From contig NZ_CWKH01000003.1 in NCBI RefSeq assembly GCF_001245615.1, positions 62,001 to 126,000 of the forward strand: a DNA stretch of 64,000 bases, in the 5' to 3' direction. The notes beneath the pieces were generated by a model. The model did no database searches, was not told the DNA's origin, and saw only the letters and a program-made list of their open reading frames with translations. Every line of letters begins with the position of its first letter. Within the stretch, counting starts at the first letter, position 1. The stretch comes from Mycolicibacterium neworleansense. GTDB lineage: Bacteria; Actinomycetota; Actinomycetes; Mycobacteriales; Mycobacteriaceae. Positions 43,774 to 52,623 of the stretch are shown here, piece after piece. Made by a program: the position numbers and the translations under genes.

Positions 43774-43809
43774 TTGTTGCGGTGTTCGACACGGTGTGGG
43801 CTGGGCCAC

Positions 43810-45639
43810 ATGACACAGACCACCGCCGCACCGCTGGCCACGCTGTCCCCACAGGAACGGGTGGACGCCTGGCTGGCCGACTTCGAATCCGCACTGGCCG
43901 ACCGGGACGTCGAACGCGTTGTCGCGAAGTTCGCCACCGACAGCTTCTGGCGTGACCTGGTCGCCTTCACCTGGAACCTCAAGACCCTCGAAGGCCGCGA
44001 CGGCATAGCCGACATGCTGACCGCCCGGCTGAACGACACCGATCCCTCCGGATTCCGCACCTCGGAAACCCCGACCGAGGAGTTCGACGGGGAACACGTC
44101 GTCACCTCGGCCTTCATCGAGTTCGATACGGCGGTGGGCCGCGGCAAAGGGCACCTGCGGCTGCGAGACGAATTGGGCTGGACCTTGCTGACCACACTGC
44201 AGGAGCTCAAGGGGCACGAAGAACGCAAGGGCGCCAACCGGCCACTGGGCGCCGTGCACGGCTCCGATCCGGACCGGCGGTCCTGGGCCGAGAAGCGTCT
44301 CGACGAAGACCTCACCCTCGGCTACACCGAACAGCCCTACACCGTGGTCATCGGCGGTGGTCAGGGCGGCATCGCACTGGGCGCCCGGCTGCGACAGCTC
44401 GGTGTGCCGGCCATCGTCGTCGACCAGCACGAGCGGCCCGGCGACCAGTGGCGCAAGCGCTACAAGTCGCTGTGCCTGCACGACCCGGTCTGGTACGACC
44501 ACCTGCCTTATCTGCCGTTCCCGGCCAACTGGCCGGTGTTCGCACCGAAGGACAAGATCGGCGACTGGCTGGAGTTCTACACCCGCGTCATGGAGGTGCC
44601 GTACTGGAGCTCGACGACGTGCGTGTCCGCGTCGTACGACGAAGACGAACAGCGGTGGACCGTCGAGGTGAACCGCAACGGCGAACCCGTCACGCTGCGC
44701 CCGGTGCAGCTGGTGCTGGCAACGGGCATGTCGGGCAAGCCCAGCATTCCGACGCTGCCCGGACAGGACGTTTTCCGCGGCGATCAGCATCACTCCAGCC
44801 ACCATCCCGGCCCGGATCAGTATGTGGGCAAGCGCGTCGTGGTGATCGGCTCCAACAACTCCGCCCATGACATCTGTAAAGCGTTGTACGAGAACTACGT
44901 CGACGTGACCATGGTGCAGCGCTCATCGACCCACGTGGTGAAATCGGAATCGCTGATGGAGCTGGGGCTCGGCGACCTCTACTCCGAGCGGGCCGTCGCG
45001 GCCGGAATGACCACCGAGAAGGCCGATCTCACGTTCGCGTCCCTGCCGTACCGCATAATGGCCGACTTCCAGCGTCCCATCTATGACGCAATCCGCCAGC
45101 GCGACAAGGACTTCTACGCCCGGCTCGAAGCCGCCGGATTCGACCTGGACTTCGGCGACGACGACTCAGGCCTGTTCATGAAGTACCTTCGGCGCGGTTC
45201 GGGCTACTACATCGACGTCGGCGCCTGCGAGCTCGTCGCGGACGGCAGCATCAAACTCGCGCACGGCGACGTGGACCGGCTGACCGAGGACTCGGTGATC
45301 CTGGCCGACGGCACGGAGTTGCCCGCCGATGTGGTCGTGTATGCCACCGGGTTCGGTTCGATGAACGGCTGGGCCGCCGACCTGATCAGCCAGGAAGTTG
45401 CGGACCGGATCGGCAAGGTGTGGGGCCTCGGCTCGGGCACCACCAAAGATCCCGGGCCGTGGGAGGGCGAACAACGCAACATGTGGAAGCCCACCCAACA
45501 GCCCAACCTGTGGCTGCACGGCGGCAATCTGCACCAATCCCGGCACTATTCGCTGTATCTGGCGTTGCAGCTCAAGGCCCGCTACGAAGGCCTGGCAACG
45601 CCGGTGTACGGACTTCAGGAGGTCCATCACCTGAGCTGA
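43810..45639 (+). CDS. Flavin-containing monooxygenase with N-terminal NTF2-like domain
   Basis: Class B-type flavoprotein monooxygenase of 609 residues. The first 150 residues form an NTF2/SnoaL-like domain (RVDAWLADFESALADRDVERV), then comes an FAD Rossmann motif GGGQGGIALGARL (about 181). A WYDHLPYLPFP region, an NADPH motif GSNNSAHDI (about 348) and the ATGFGS motif follow. Such enzymes oxygenate ketones, amines or sulphides with NADPH and O2. It is divergent from the butanediol genes, so a ketone substrate is possible but unproven. A strong terminator follows the stop. Confidence 0.86.
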   Translation: MTQTTAAPLATLSPQERVDAWLADFESALADRDVERVVAKFATDSFWRDLVAFTWNLKTLEGRDGIADMLTARLNDTDPSGFRTSETPTEEFDGEHVVTSAFIEFDTAVGRGKGHLRLRDELGWTLLTTLQELKGHEERKGANRPLGAVHGSDPDRRSWAEKRLDEDLTLGYTEQPYTVVIGGGQGGIALGARLRQLGVPAIVVDQHERPGDQWRKRYKSLCLHDPVWYDHLPYLPFPANWPVFAPKDKIGDWLEFYTRVMEVPYWSSTTCVSASYDEDEQRWTVEVNRNGEPVTLRPVQLVLATGMSGKPSIPTLPGQDVFRGDQHHSSHHPGPDQYVGKRVVVIGSNNSAHDICKALYENYVDVTMVQRSSTHVVKSESLMELGLGDLYSERAVAAGMTTEKADLTFASLPYRIMADFQRPIYDAIRQRDKDFYARLEAAGFDLDFGDDDSGLFMKYLRRGSGYYIDVGACELVADGSIKLAHGDVDRLTEDSVILADGTELPADVVVYATGFGSMNGWAADLISQEVADRIGKVWGLGSGTTKDPGPWEGEQRNMWKPTQQPNLWLHGGNLHQSRHYSLYLALQLKARYEGLATPVYGLQEVHHLS

Positions 45640-45652
45640 CGACCCACGACAT

Positions 45653-45696
45653 GGCGCCCCGAACGTGACATCTCCCCCCACGCCGTTCGGGGCGCC
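45653..45696 (+). terminator. Strong 12-bp stem-loop after the monooxygenase gene
   Basis: GGCGCCCCGAAC (45653-45664) and GTTCGGGGCGCC (45685-45696) are perfectly complementary with a 20-base loop. It lies 13 bases after the stop at 45639. It lacks a T-run, as is common for mycobacterial terminators. A GTG at 45665 lies in the loop, making it a poor start for the next gene. Confidence 0.72.
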
Positions 45697-45724
45697 CGCG
45701 TGTGTGCCGGGTATACATACGAGG

Positions 45725-46429
45725 GTGCGTCGATGGTTGTGGAGTCTCGCCGTTCTGCTGATCGTCGCGGTGACCGTGACGGCCGCCGGGTACTGGGTGT
45801 CGAAGTCACGCACCTTCGCGCTCACCGGGCACCTGGTGTCCAGGGTCGCCACCTCCGCCAAAGTCGTTGCCCTCACCTTTGACGACGGACCGACCGGGCA
45901 CACCCCCGAGGTGCTGCGGATGCTTGACGACGCCGGCGTCCGAGCCACCTTCTACCTCACCGGCGCCGAGTTGACCGCCGCGCCACAATACGGCGCCGCA
46001 ATCGCCGCCGCCGGGCACGAAATCGGTAATCACAGCTACTCGCATCAGCGGATGGTGCTGACGTCACCGGCCACCGTCGCCGACGAAATCGAACGGACCG
46101 ACTCCGCGATCCGAGCCACCGGGTACCAGGGTCCGATCACCTTCCGGCCGCCCTACGGAAAGAAGCTGTGGACGCTGCCGCGATACCTGTCCTCACATGA
46201 CCGGACCATGGTCACCTGGGACGTCGAACCCGACTCGGCCACCGGCGCGGCTGCCGACGCGATCGTGGCCGAGACCGTCTCCCAGGTCCACCCGGGCTCG
46301 ATCGTCCTGTTGCACGCGATGTACGACAGCCGCGATGCCTCCCGGGCCGCCGTCCCCCGTATCGTCAACGAATTACGCTCGGCTGGTTACCGATTCGTCA
46401 CCGTGTCCGAATTGCTGGCGAACCCATGA
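45725..46429 (+). CDS. Membrane-anchored polysaccharide deacetylase (NodB domain)
   Basis: Predicted cell-envelope deacetylase of 234 residues: a short basic N-terminus (VRRWLWS), a membrane anchor to about residue 22, then a NodB domain. Metal and catalytic motifs are ALTFDDGP, HEIGNHSYSH, FRPPYG, VTWDVEPDS and VLLHAM. The GTG at 45725 is chosen over one at 45665, which lies inside the terminator hairpin. A TATACA element ends 7 bases before it, suggesting a leaderless message. Likely substrate is peptidoglycan or another acetylated glycan. It overlaps the next gene by four bases. Confidence 0.83.
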   Translation: MRRWLWSLAVLLIVAVTVTAAGYWVSKSRTFALTGHLVSRVATSAKVVALTFDDGPTGHTPEVLRMLDDAGVRATFYLTGAELTAAPQYGAAIAAAGHEIGNHSYSHQRMVLTSPATVADEIERTDSAIRATGYQGPITFRPPYGKKLWTLPRYLSSHDRTMVTWDVEPDSATGAAADAIVAETVSQVHPGSIVLLHAMYDSRDASRAAVPRIVNELRSAGYRFVTVSELLANP

Positions 46430-46914
46430 CCGAGCTGCTGCACGGGCTGGATCCCATCGTCGGCGAGACGCCCAGCGTGCTGATCCTGGGGAACATGCCG
46501 AGCGTGATGTCGCTGGCGTCCGGGCAGTACTACGGCAATCCGCGTAACGCATTCTGGCGGATCACCGGCGCGCTCTTCGGGTTCGATGCCGATGCACCGT
46601 ATTCAGATCGAGTGAACGCCCTGTGCACGCACCGGGTCGCGGTGTGGGATGTGCTGCGGTCCTGCCGCCGCGTCGGGAGCCTGGATTCAGCCGTCGAGCG
46701 GGACAGCATGGCACCCAACGACTTTGCCGCATTTTTCGGCTCGCACCCCACACTGCAGCGGGTGGTGTTCAACGGGGCTGCCGCCGAGGCGAACTACCGG
46801 CGCCTTCTCGGCGCTCCCCCGCTGCGCAGCGTGCGCGTGCCGTCGACCAGCCCCGCACAGACGATGCGCTACGAGGACAAACTCGAGGCGTGGCGGCCGG
46901 CGCTCAACGCTTAG
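46426..46914 (+). CDS. DNA-deoxyinosine glycosylase (UDG family 6)
   Basis: Base-excision repair enzyme of 162 residues. The motif GNMPSVMSLASGQYYGNPRNAFWRI is characteristic of family 6 hypoxanthine-DNA glycosylases, which remove deaminated adenine. The C-terminal motif VPSTSPAQTMRYEDKLEAW fits. ATGA overlap with the deacetylase gene suggests co-transcription without a shared pathway. Seven bases separate it from the convergent small gene. Confidence 0.84.
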   Translation: MTELLHGLDPIVGETPSVLILGNMPSVMSLASGQYYGNPRNAFWRITGALFGFDADAPYSDRVNALCTHRVAVWDVLRSCRRVGSLDSAVERDSMAPNDFAAFFGSHPTLQRVVFNGAAAEANYRRLLGAPPLRSVRVPSTSPAQTMRYEDKLEAWRPALNA

Positions 46915-46920
46915 CCTCGG

Positions 46921-47196
46921 TCAGGCCAGTCGGTCCACGATGTCCTTGGCCTCCTTCAACCGCAGCCCGGTCTCGTCGCGCAACAGTTTGATGGCAGCGA
47001 TCTTCTGCCCCTGCAGGGCGAGCTGGCGGACCATCTGGCTGGCCATCATCTCGCTGGGCTGACCCGTGGGCGGTAGCGACACCGGATGCCCGGCAGCCGA
47101 GGCCGCGCGTTCCAGTGCAGCAACCCGTCGCTCCAGTTCCTCCACGCGTCGGCGCAGGTCGTTGCTCGATTCGTCGTTGCCGCGGAAAAGGCCCAT
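46921..47196 (-). CDS. Small protein with ribosomal L7/L12 C-terminal-like motif
   Basis: Protein of 91 residues. An N-terminal coiled coil (DLRRRVEELERRVAALERA) is joined to a helix pair ending KLLRDETGLRLKEAKDIVDRLA, which copies the core of the ribosomal L7/L12 C-terminal domain. Stand-alone L7/L12-like proteins are common in actinobacteria; their role is unclear. It could bind translation factors or only share the fold. Confidence 0.72.
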   Translation of the reverse strand: MGLFRGNDESSNDLRRRVEELERRVAALERAASAAGHPVSLPPTGQPSEMMASQMVRQLALQGQKIAAIKLLRDETGLRLKEAKDIVDRLA

Positions 47197-47280
47197 CGTG
47201 CCAGTGTGGCATCCGGGCCCCTGCGACGTTGCTGCGTTCTATCCTCGTTTCAGCAGGTTCTCCGATGGCGGGGGCTTCGA

Positions 47281-50200
47281 ATGACGGAAACTGCGACGTG
47301 CCGTGCATGCGGCACCGAGCCACGGGCGGGTGCCCGGTACTGCGACGCGTGCGGCGCACCGGTCACCTCGACACCCGGTGCCGAGTACAAACAGGTCACC
47401 GTCTTGTTCGCCGATGTCGTCCGGTCAATGGACATCGCGGCCACTTTGGGCGCCGAACGGCTTCGCGAGATCATGAGCGAGCTGTTCAACCGCTCCGCCG
47501 CTGTGGTCCGCCGCTACGGCGGTACCGTCGACAAGTTCACCGGCGACGGCATCATGGCCATCTTTGGAGCACCAGTTGCGCTGGAGGACCATGCTTTTCG
47601 GTCCTGCCTGGCCGCATTGGAGATCCATCAGCAGACCGCCCTGCTGGCGGTGCAGGTGAAAGCCCGCGACGGCCTCGACCTGCATCTTCGGATCGGGCTG
47701 AGTTCCGGTCAGGTCATCACCGGCGAGGTCGGCACCGACACGATGAGCTACACCGCGATCGGCGAGCACGTGGGCATGGCGCAACGGATGGAATCGGTCG
47801 CCCCGCCCGGCGGCGTGATGCTCACCGAATCGACCGCACACCTGGTCAAGGACACCATGAAGCTCGGCGAACCCGAGATGGTGCAGATCAAGGGTGCCGA
47901 CCACCCGATCCGGGCACGCCGGCTCCTGGAGGTCGATTCCGCCCACGACCTGCTCAACATCAGCGAATCGACGCTGGTGGGCCGGGGCTGGGAATTGTCC
48001 GCCGTCGAGGGCATCCTCGAGCGCTCGATCCAGGGGCACGGCAGCATCGTCCTGCTGGTGGGCGGGCCCGGGATCGGCAAGAGCCGACTGGTCAGTGAGC
48101 TCGCCGCGAAGGCCGCCGCGCGCGGCGTGCCGGTGCACTCGACTTTCTGCGAGTCGCACACCACCGAGATTCCGTTCCACGCCATCGCCGGTCTCCTGCG
48201 GGCCGGATTCGGCGTGGCAGACCTGGACCGCGAGGCCGCGCGCGCGAAGGTCCGGGCCCAGATTCCCGACGACGCCCCGGAGAGCCTGGAGCTGCTCGAC
48301 GACCTGCTCGGCATCGCCGACCCCGACGTCATTCTGCCGACGATCGACCCCGACGCTCGCCGGCGCCGACTCACCACCCTGGTCAACGCGGCGTCGCTGG
48401 CACGGACCACCCCGACGGTCTACGTCGTCGAGGACGCGCACTGGATTGACGGCGTCAGCGAGTCGATGCTGTCGGATTTCCTGTTGGTGACCCCACAAAC
48501 CCCGTCCCTGGTGGTGATCACCTACCGCCCTGAATACCACGGCGCGTTGAGCCATGTGCACGGTGCACAAACGATTGTGCTTGCGCCGCTGAATGATTCG
48601 GAGACCTCCGCCCTGATCACCGAACTGCTGGGGACCGGCGACGGAGTTGGTGATCTCACCGAGACCATCACGGGACGCGCCGCCGGGAACCCGTTCTTCG
48701 CCCTCGAGATCGTGCGTGACCTGGCCGAACGCGGCCTGCTCCGCGGCGAACGAGGCGCCTACGCGTTGTGCGACGGGCACGGCCGGGTGAGCGTGCCGGC
48801 CACCCTGCAGGCCACCATCGCGGCGCGGATCGACCGGCTGGACCCGGCGGCCAAGCGAACACTGAGCGCCGCCGCGGTCATCGGGTCACGGTTCAGCGCC
48901 GGGTTGTTGACCTGCCTGAACACGGAGCCGGCGTTCGAGGAGCTGATCGAGGCCGAGCTGATCGACCAAGTGCAGTACACGCCGCACGCCGAGTTCGCGT
49001 TCCACCACCCGATGGTGCGCACCGTGGCCTACGAATCACAGCTCAAATCCGATCGCTCGGAACTGCATCGCCGGCTGGCCGACACCATAGCCGAGCGCGA
49101 GCCCGAGCAAGCCGACGAGAACGCGGCGTTGATCGCCGAACACCTGGAAGCCGCCGGCGACCTGCGGGCGGCCTACGCCTGGCACATGCGCGCCGGTGCC
49201 TGGGCGAACACCCGCGACACCGCAGCGGCACAGGTCTGCTGGGAACGCGCCCGCCAGATCGCCGATCTGTTGCCCGCCGACGATCCGGATCGGCCGGCGA
49301 TGCGGATCGCGCCTCGCACCCTGGTGTGCGGCAACGGCTTCCGCAGCAAGGTCAGCGTCTCGGGCGCCCGATTCGAAGAACTGCGCGAGCTGTGCGAGGC
49401 CGCCGGAGACAAGGCCTCCCTTGCCATCGGAATGGCCGGGCTGACCGGCGAATTGATGCTTCAGGGCCGCGTGCGCGAGGCGTCGCGCCAAGTCTCCGAA
49501 CACATGAGCCTGATCGAGTCCATCGGCGATCCGGTACTCACCGTCGGACTGTCCGCCACCCCGATCTCACTCAAGATCGAGAGCGGAGAAATGGGTGAGG
49601 TGCTGCGCTGGTCTCAGATGGCGATCGACCTGGCCGACGGTGATCCCACCAAGGGAAACTTCATCGTCGGCTCACCACTGGCGGTCGCGGTAGCGGCCCG
49701 TAGCATCGCGAAATGGGCACTGGGCCTTGAGGGTTGGCGGGCGGATCTGAGTCATGCACTCGCCATGTCACGCAACACCGACAGATTTACCCACGCGCTC
49801 GTGATCACCTGGACGTACTTCACCACGGTGTCCTGCGGGGTACTGCTCGCCAGCGACGAAGCACTGCGCGACATCGACGAGGCCCTGCAGACCACCGAGG
49901 GAGCCGGCGACGACATCGCGCTCGGCCTTGCCCGCGTGACCATGGGGTACGCACTGCTGAACCGGGATTCCCCGGCCGACCGGGAAAGAGGGCTGGCGAT
50001 CCTCGGACAAGTCCGGCAGATGTGCCTGAGCGGACGGTTCTACCTCTCCGAGCTCGTCGGCATCGATGTCTACACCGCGCGCGAGCGGGCCAAGCGCGGT
50101 GACCGGGCCGGCGCGATCCGGGTGCTGCGCCAGGCGATCGACGACCTCTTCCACAGCGGGCAGCTGTCGTACAACATCCTGGCGACAGGGATCCTTGCCG

Positions 50201-50448
50201 AAACGCTCCTGGATCGTGGCGCCGAGGGCGACTTGGACGAAGCGGAGGCCGCCATCGGGCGGCTGGGTGCGATCCCCGCCGACGATGGCCTGATCCTTCG
50301 CGACATCGTGCTCCTACGGATCCGTGCGCTCATCGCCCGCGCTAAAGGCGACGACACCGGCTACCGGTATTTCCGCGACCGATACCGAGACACGGCAACG
50401 AGGCTGGGGTTCGAGGGGCACATGGCGCTGGCCGCCGCGTTGGCCTGA
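47281..50448 (+). CDS. Zinc-ribbon, cyclase and AAA ATPase signalling protein
   Basis: Cytoplasmic protein of 1055 residues. Order: zinc ribbon (CRACGTEPRAGARYCDACG, residues 7-25); class III nucleotide cyclase domain (about 37-205); AAA ATPase with Walker A GGPGIGKSR (about 261) and Walker B VYVVEDAHW; then about 500 residues of helical TPR-like repeats. Cyclase metal aspartates D45 and D89 and lysine K85 are present, but the transition-state asparagine is Gly (GEHVGMAQRM), so catalysis may be weak or lost. Similar multi-domain cyclases are frequent in mycobacteria. The ATG at 47281 starts just before the zinc ribbon; an upstream extension is antisense to the previous gene. Confidence 0.82.
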   Translation: MTETATCRACGTEPRAGARYCDACGAPVTSTPGAEYKQVTVLFADVVRSMDIAATLGAERLREIMSELFNRSAAVVRRYGGTVDKFTGDGIMAIFGAPVALEDHAFRSCLAALEIHQQTALLAVQVKARDGLDLHLRIGLSSGQVITGEVGTDTMSYTAIGEHVGMAQRMESVAPPGGVMLTESTAHLVKDTMKLGEPEMVQIKGADHPIRARRLLEVDSAHDLLNISESTLVGRGWELSAVEGILERSIQGHGSIVLLVGGPGIGKSRLVSELAAKAAARGVPVHSTFCESHTTEIPFHAIAGLLRAGFGVADLDREAARAKVRAQIPDDAPESLELLDDLLGIADPDVILPTIDPDARRRRLTTLVNAASLARTTPTVYVVEDAHWIDGVSESMLSDFLLVTPQTPSLVVITYRPEYHGALSHVHGAQTIVLAPLNDSETSALITELLGTGDGVGDLTETITGRAAGNPFFALEIVRDLAERGLLRGERGAYALCDGHGRVSVPATLQATIAARIDRLDPAAKRTLSAAAVIGSRFSAGLLTCLNTEPAFEELIEAELIDQVQYTPHAEFAFHHPMVRTVAYESQLKSDRSELHRRLADTIAEREPEQADENAALIAEHLEAAGDLRAAYAWHMRAGAWANTRDTAAAQVCWERARQIADLLPADDPDRPAMRIAPRTLVCGNGFRSKVSVSGARFEELRELCEAAGDKASLAIGMAGLTGELMLQGRVREASRQVSEHMSLIESIGDPVLTVGLSATPISLKIESGEMGEVLRWSQMAIDLADGDPTKGNFIVGSPLAVAVAARSIAKWALGLEGWRADLSHALAMSRNTDRFTHALVITWTYFTTVSCGVLLASDEALRDIDEALQTTEGAGDDIALGLARVTMGYALLNRDSPADRERGLAILGQVRQMCLSGRFYLSELVGIDVYTARERAKRGDRAGAIRVLRQAIDDLFHSGQLSYNILATGILAETLLDRGAEGDLDEAEAAIGRLGAIPADDGLILRDIVLLRIRALIARAKGDDTGYRYFRDRYRDTATRLGFEGHMALAAALA

Positions 50449-50489
50449 GTGGGTGCTTTCTCTTCTCCTGTCGGTGGGCGGTGGCATAC

Positions 50490-50505
50490 TCGAACGTATG
50501 TTCGA
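50490..50505. promoter_or_regulatory. Perfect mycobacterial SOS box (LexA site)
   Basis: TCGAAC-GTAT-GTTCGA matches the mycobacterial LexA consensus TCGAAC-N4-GTTCGA at all fixed positions. It overlaps the ATG (50498) of the 13E12-type gene. Several M. tuberculosis 13E12 genes are known to be DNA-damage induced through such boxes, so the site is very probably real. Confidence 0.88.
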
Positions 50506-51377
50506 TGTGGTGTCTGATGTGGTCCTGATCGACCAGGTCGGTGCTGCCTCGCGGGCCGAGTCGGTGGCGATCGCGGCCCGGTTCACCGCGATCGGGGCGT
50601 TGGACACCCTGCGTGAACAGGAACTGATCGACAGCATTTTGTGGCGCACCGACCCCTACGAGGAGGTGTGCGCCGAGGTGTCGGCGGCGATGCGGATCAG
50701 CCGGGGCCGGGCCCGCACCCAGGTGCATCACGCCCGGGTGTTGCGCGACAAGCTGCCCCAGGTGGCGGCCCGCTTCGCCGTCGGCGATATCGATTATCGG
50801 GTGGTTCGGATGATCATCACCCGCCGCACCCACCGCCCCCGAGGGCACCGAGCCCGGGTACCGCCCCTCGGTGGCACTCTCGGAGTTCATCCGCTTCCGT
50901 GACCTGACGTGCCGCTTCCCCGGTTGTGACGCCCCGGTGCAACGCTGCGACATCGACCACACCATGCCCTATCCGCAGGGCCCGACCCATCCGTCCAACA
51001 CCAAGCTGTACTGCCGGGCACACCACCTGGTCAAAACGTTCTGCCCGGGCTGGTCGGATCGTCAGTTACCCGATGGGACAGTAGAAATCACCACACCCAC
51101 CGGGCACACCTACACCACCGAACCGCACGGCGCCGCGATGTTCCCGACCCTGGCCACCCCGACCGGGAACCTGCACCTGCCCGAACCCCAAGCTCCGACC
51201 CCGAACTCGAACCGCGGCGCGAAGAAGCCCAAACGCTCACGCACCCGCGAACAAGACCGCCAAGACCGCATCGCCGAAGAACGACGCCTGCGCGCCGAAC
51301 TCAACAACGACCTCGCATACGAACGCCACTACCAAGCCTGGCTCGCCGAAGAATACGGACCACCACCACCATTCTGA
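50498..51377 (+). pseudogene. 13E12 repeat family (DUF222/HNH endonuclease) with internal deletion and frameshift
   Basis: The first part (MFDVVSDVVLIDQVGAASRA to [12 protein letters not shown], about 110 residues) is the start of a DUF222 domain. At about 50815-50830 it joins, in a different frame, the C-terminal part. There, [20 protein letters not shown] leads into an HNH nuclease domain with [34 protein letters not shown] full family member has some 200 more residues between these parts, so a deletion removed the centre and shifted the frame. The HNH part itself is undamaged and has an internal GTG at 50871. The gene keeps a perfect SOS box at its start. Confidence 0.82.
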
Positions 51378-51491
51378 CCCGCATGTGATGCACCGGGCGG
51401 CGGCGTCCGGCCCGACCGAAAGGGTACAAAGGTGCCACCGCCGAGCTACGTGAGCGGTAGCGTCCGTGGATAGCGGCAGACGGGAGAACCC

Positions 51492-51785
51492 ATGAAGCTC
51501 TGCATCATCGGAGGCTTGGCCACCGTGCTGACGGTGACCGGGCTGATCACCTCGGCCCCGCCGGCCAGTGCCGGCTGCCTGTATGGCGGCAACGTCATCA
51601 GCAAGTGCGACGGACCCATCCAGCCCGACGGCAGCTGGCAACGTTGCATCGGAACGTGGGGCTATGTGCCCAGCGGTTGGAGCTCCCATCTGGTGCCCGT
51701 CAAGCGCTGCGACCCGATGGGGCCCGGCCATGACTACCCCTTCGATTTCACCTTCGCCGACCCTCCGACTCATATCGACGGTTGA
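51492..51785 (+). CDS. Small secreted CDGP-domain protein
   Basis: Protein of 97 residues with a signal peptide (MKLCIIGGLATVLTVTGLI, cleavage likely after ASA at about residue 28). The mature part carries the mycobacterial CDGP signature KCDGPIQPDGSWQRC and further cysteines in SAGCLYGG and VKRCDPMGP that can form two disulphides. GAGAACCC precedes the ATG. Function is unknown; such proteins are typical of non-tuberculous and other mycobacteria. Its 3' end overlaps the convergent AraC gene by 38 bases. Confidence 0.8.
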   Translation: MKLCIIGGLATVLTVTGLITSAPPASAGCLYGGNVISKCDGPIQPDGSWQRCIGTWGYVPSGWSSHLVPVKRCDPMGPGHDYPFDFTFADPPTHIDG

Positions 51786-52596
51786 CCTCAGCCGAGTAGT
51801 CACCCGGCGTGCTGCCGAGCATCGTCCGGAAATCGTTGATGAAGTGGGCCTGGTCGTACCAGCCGAGTCGCACTGCGAGATCGGCGAAATCGACGCCGGG
51901 CACGCTCTCGATCTCCAGTGCCGCCTGCTGCAACCGATACCGGCACAGCACCCACTTGACCGTCACGCCGACATAGCGACGGAACACCCGTTGTGTGGTC
52001 CGCGTGCTCCACGGTGACAGCGCCATGACCTGCTCGACGCGATGCAGGGTCGCGTCGTCGCGCATCCGGTCGACCAACGGGGCCAGCGCACGGTAGGTGT
52101 CATCCAACGGTGCGGTAGACGCGGCGATGGCATCCTCCAGCCGGGAGCGGACGGTAGCCGCGTCCTCGCCGAGAATCACTGGTGCACCGAATAACTCGTC
52201 ACTCACCGGCACCACCCGTCCGGTCATCGCAGCGGCGTCGCCGCCGAAGCGAGCGGTGAAACCACCGGGCCGGAAACGCGCCCCGACCACACTCCCCCGC
52301 CCGCTGATGGTGATACGGAAAACCTTGGGCACGACGCCGTGCAGCAATGTGCAGGGCAGCTGATGGCCATGGCGCACAACATCATCGCCCCATTCACGGG
52401 TCAGATGCATGGCCGGGAAGGTGATCACCGTGCTCTCGAACGGCCCCTCAGCGTGCCGGTCCCAGGTCACCGACCAGAAGTGCTCCACGAACCTTGCCGC
52501 GCCCTCCGACGGCGCCCACCGGTGGAGGTCGAACGCCGAGACATTTCCGGCGCGGCCGACCACGCCCCGTTCTGGCGCGTTTTTCCAAGCGGCCAT
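51748..52596 (-). CDS. AraC-family transcriptional regulator
   Basis: Regulator of 282 residues. The C-terminal double helix-turn-helix is clear (LHRVEQVMALSPWSTRTTQRVFRRYVG, then DFADLAVRLGWYDQAHFINDFRTMLGSTPGDY). The N-terminal domain is of the DUF6597 type often fused to AraC modules (RFVEHFWSVTW). The ATG at 52596 is taken because the open frame upstream is antisense to the VOC gene. Divergent from the VOC gene by 27 bases, so it may control it. Confidence 0.82.
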   Translation of the reverse strand: MAAWKNAPERGVVGRAGNVSAFDLHRWAPSEGAARFVEHFWSVTWDRHAEGPFESTVITFPAMHLTREWGDDVVRHGHQLPCTLLHGVVPKVFRITISGRGSVVGARFRPGGFTARFGGDAAAMTGRVVPVSDELFGAPVILGEDAATVRSRLEDAIAASTAPLDDTYRALAPLVDRMRDDATLHRVEQVMALSPWSTRTTQRVFRRYVGVTVKWVLCRYRLQQAALEIESVPGVDFADLAVRLGWYDQAHFINDFRTMLGSTPGDYSAEVNRRYESEGRRR

Positions 52597-52623
52597 GGGC
52601 CACAGCCTACGAAACTGGTCTAC

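Noticed and set aside
43668..44315. Upstream extension of the butanediol dehydrogenase
   Set aside because: It is antisense to the monooxygenase gene and is not part of the dehydrogenase family, which starts at MKAAVYYG.
45665..45724. Upstream GTG start for the polysaccharide deacetylase
   Set aside because: It lies in the loop of a 12-bp terminator hairpin and adds residues without signal-peptide character.
47086..47280. Upstream extension of the cyclase-ATPase protein by 65 residues
   Set aside because: It is antisense to the L7/L12-like gene, and the zinc ribbon begins right after the ATG at 47281.
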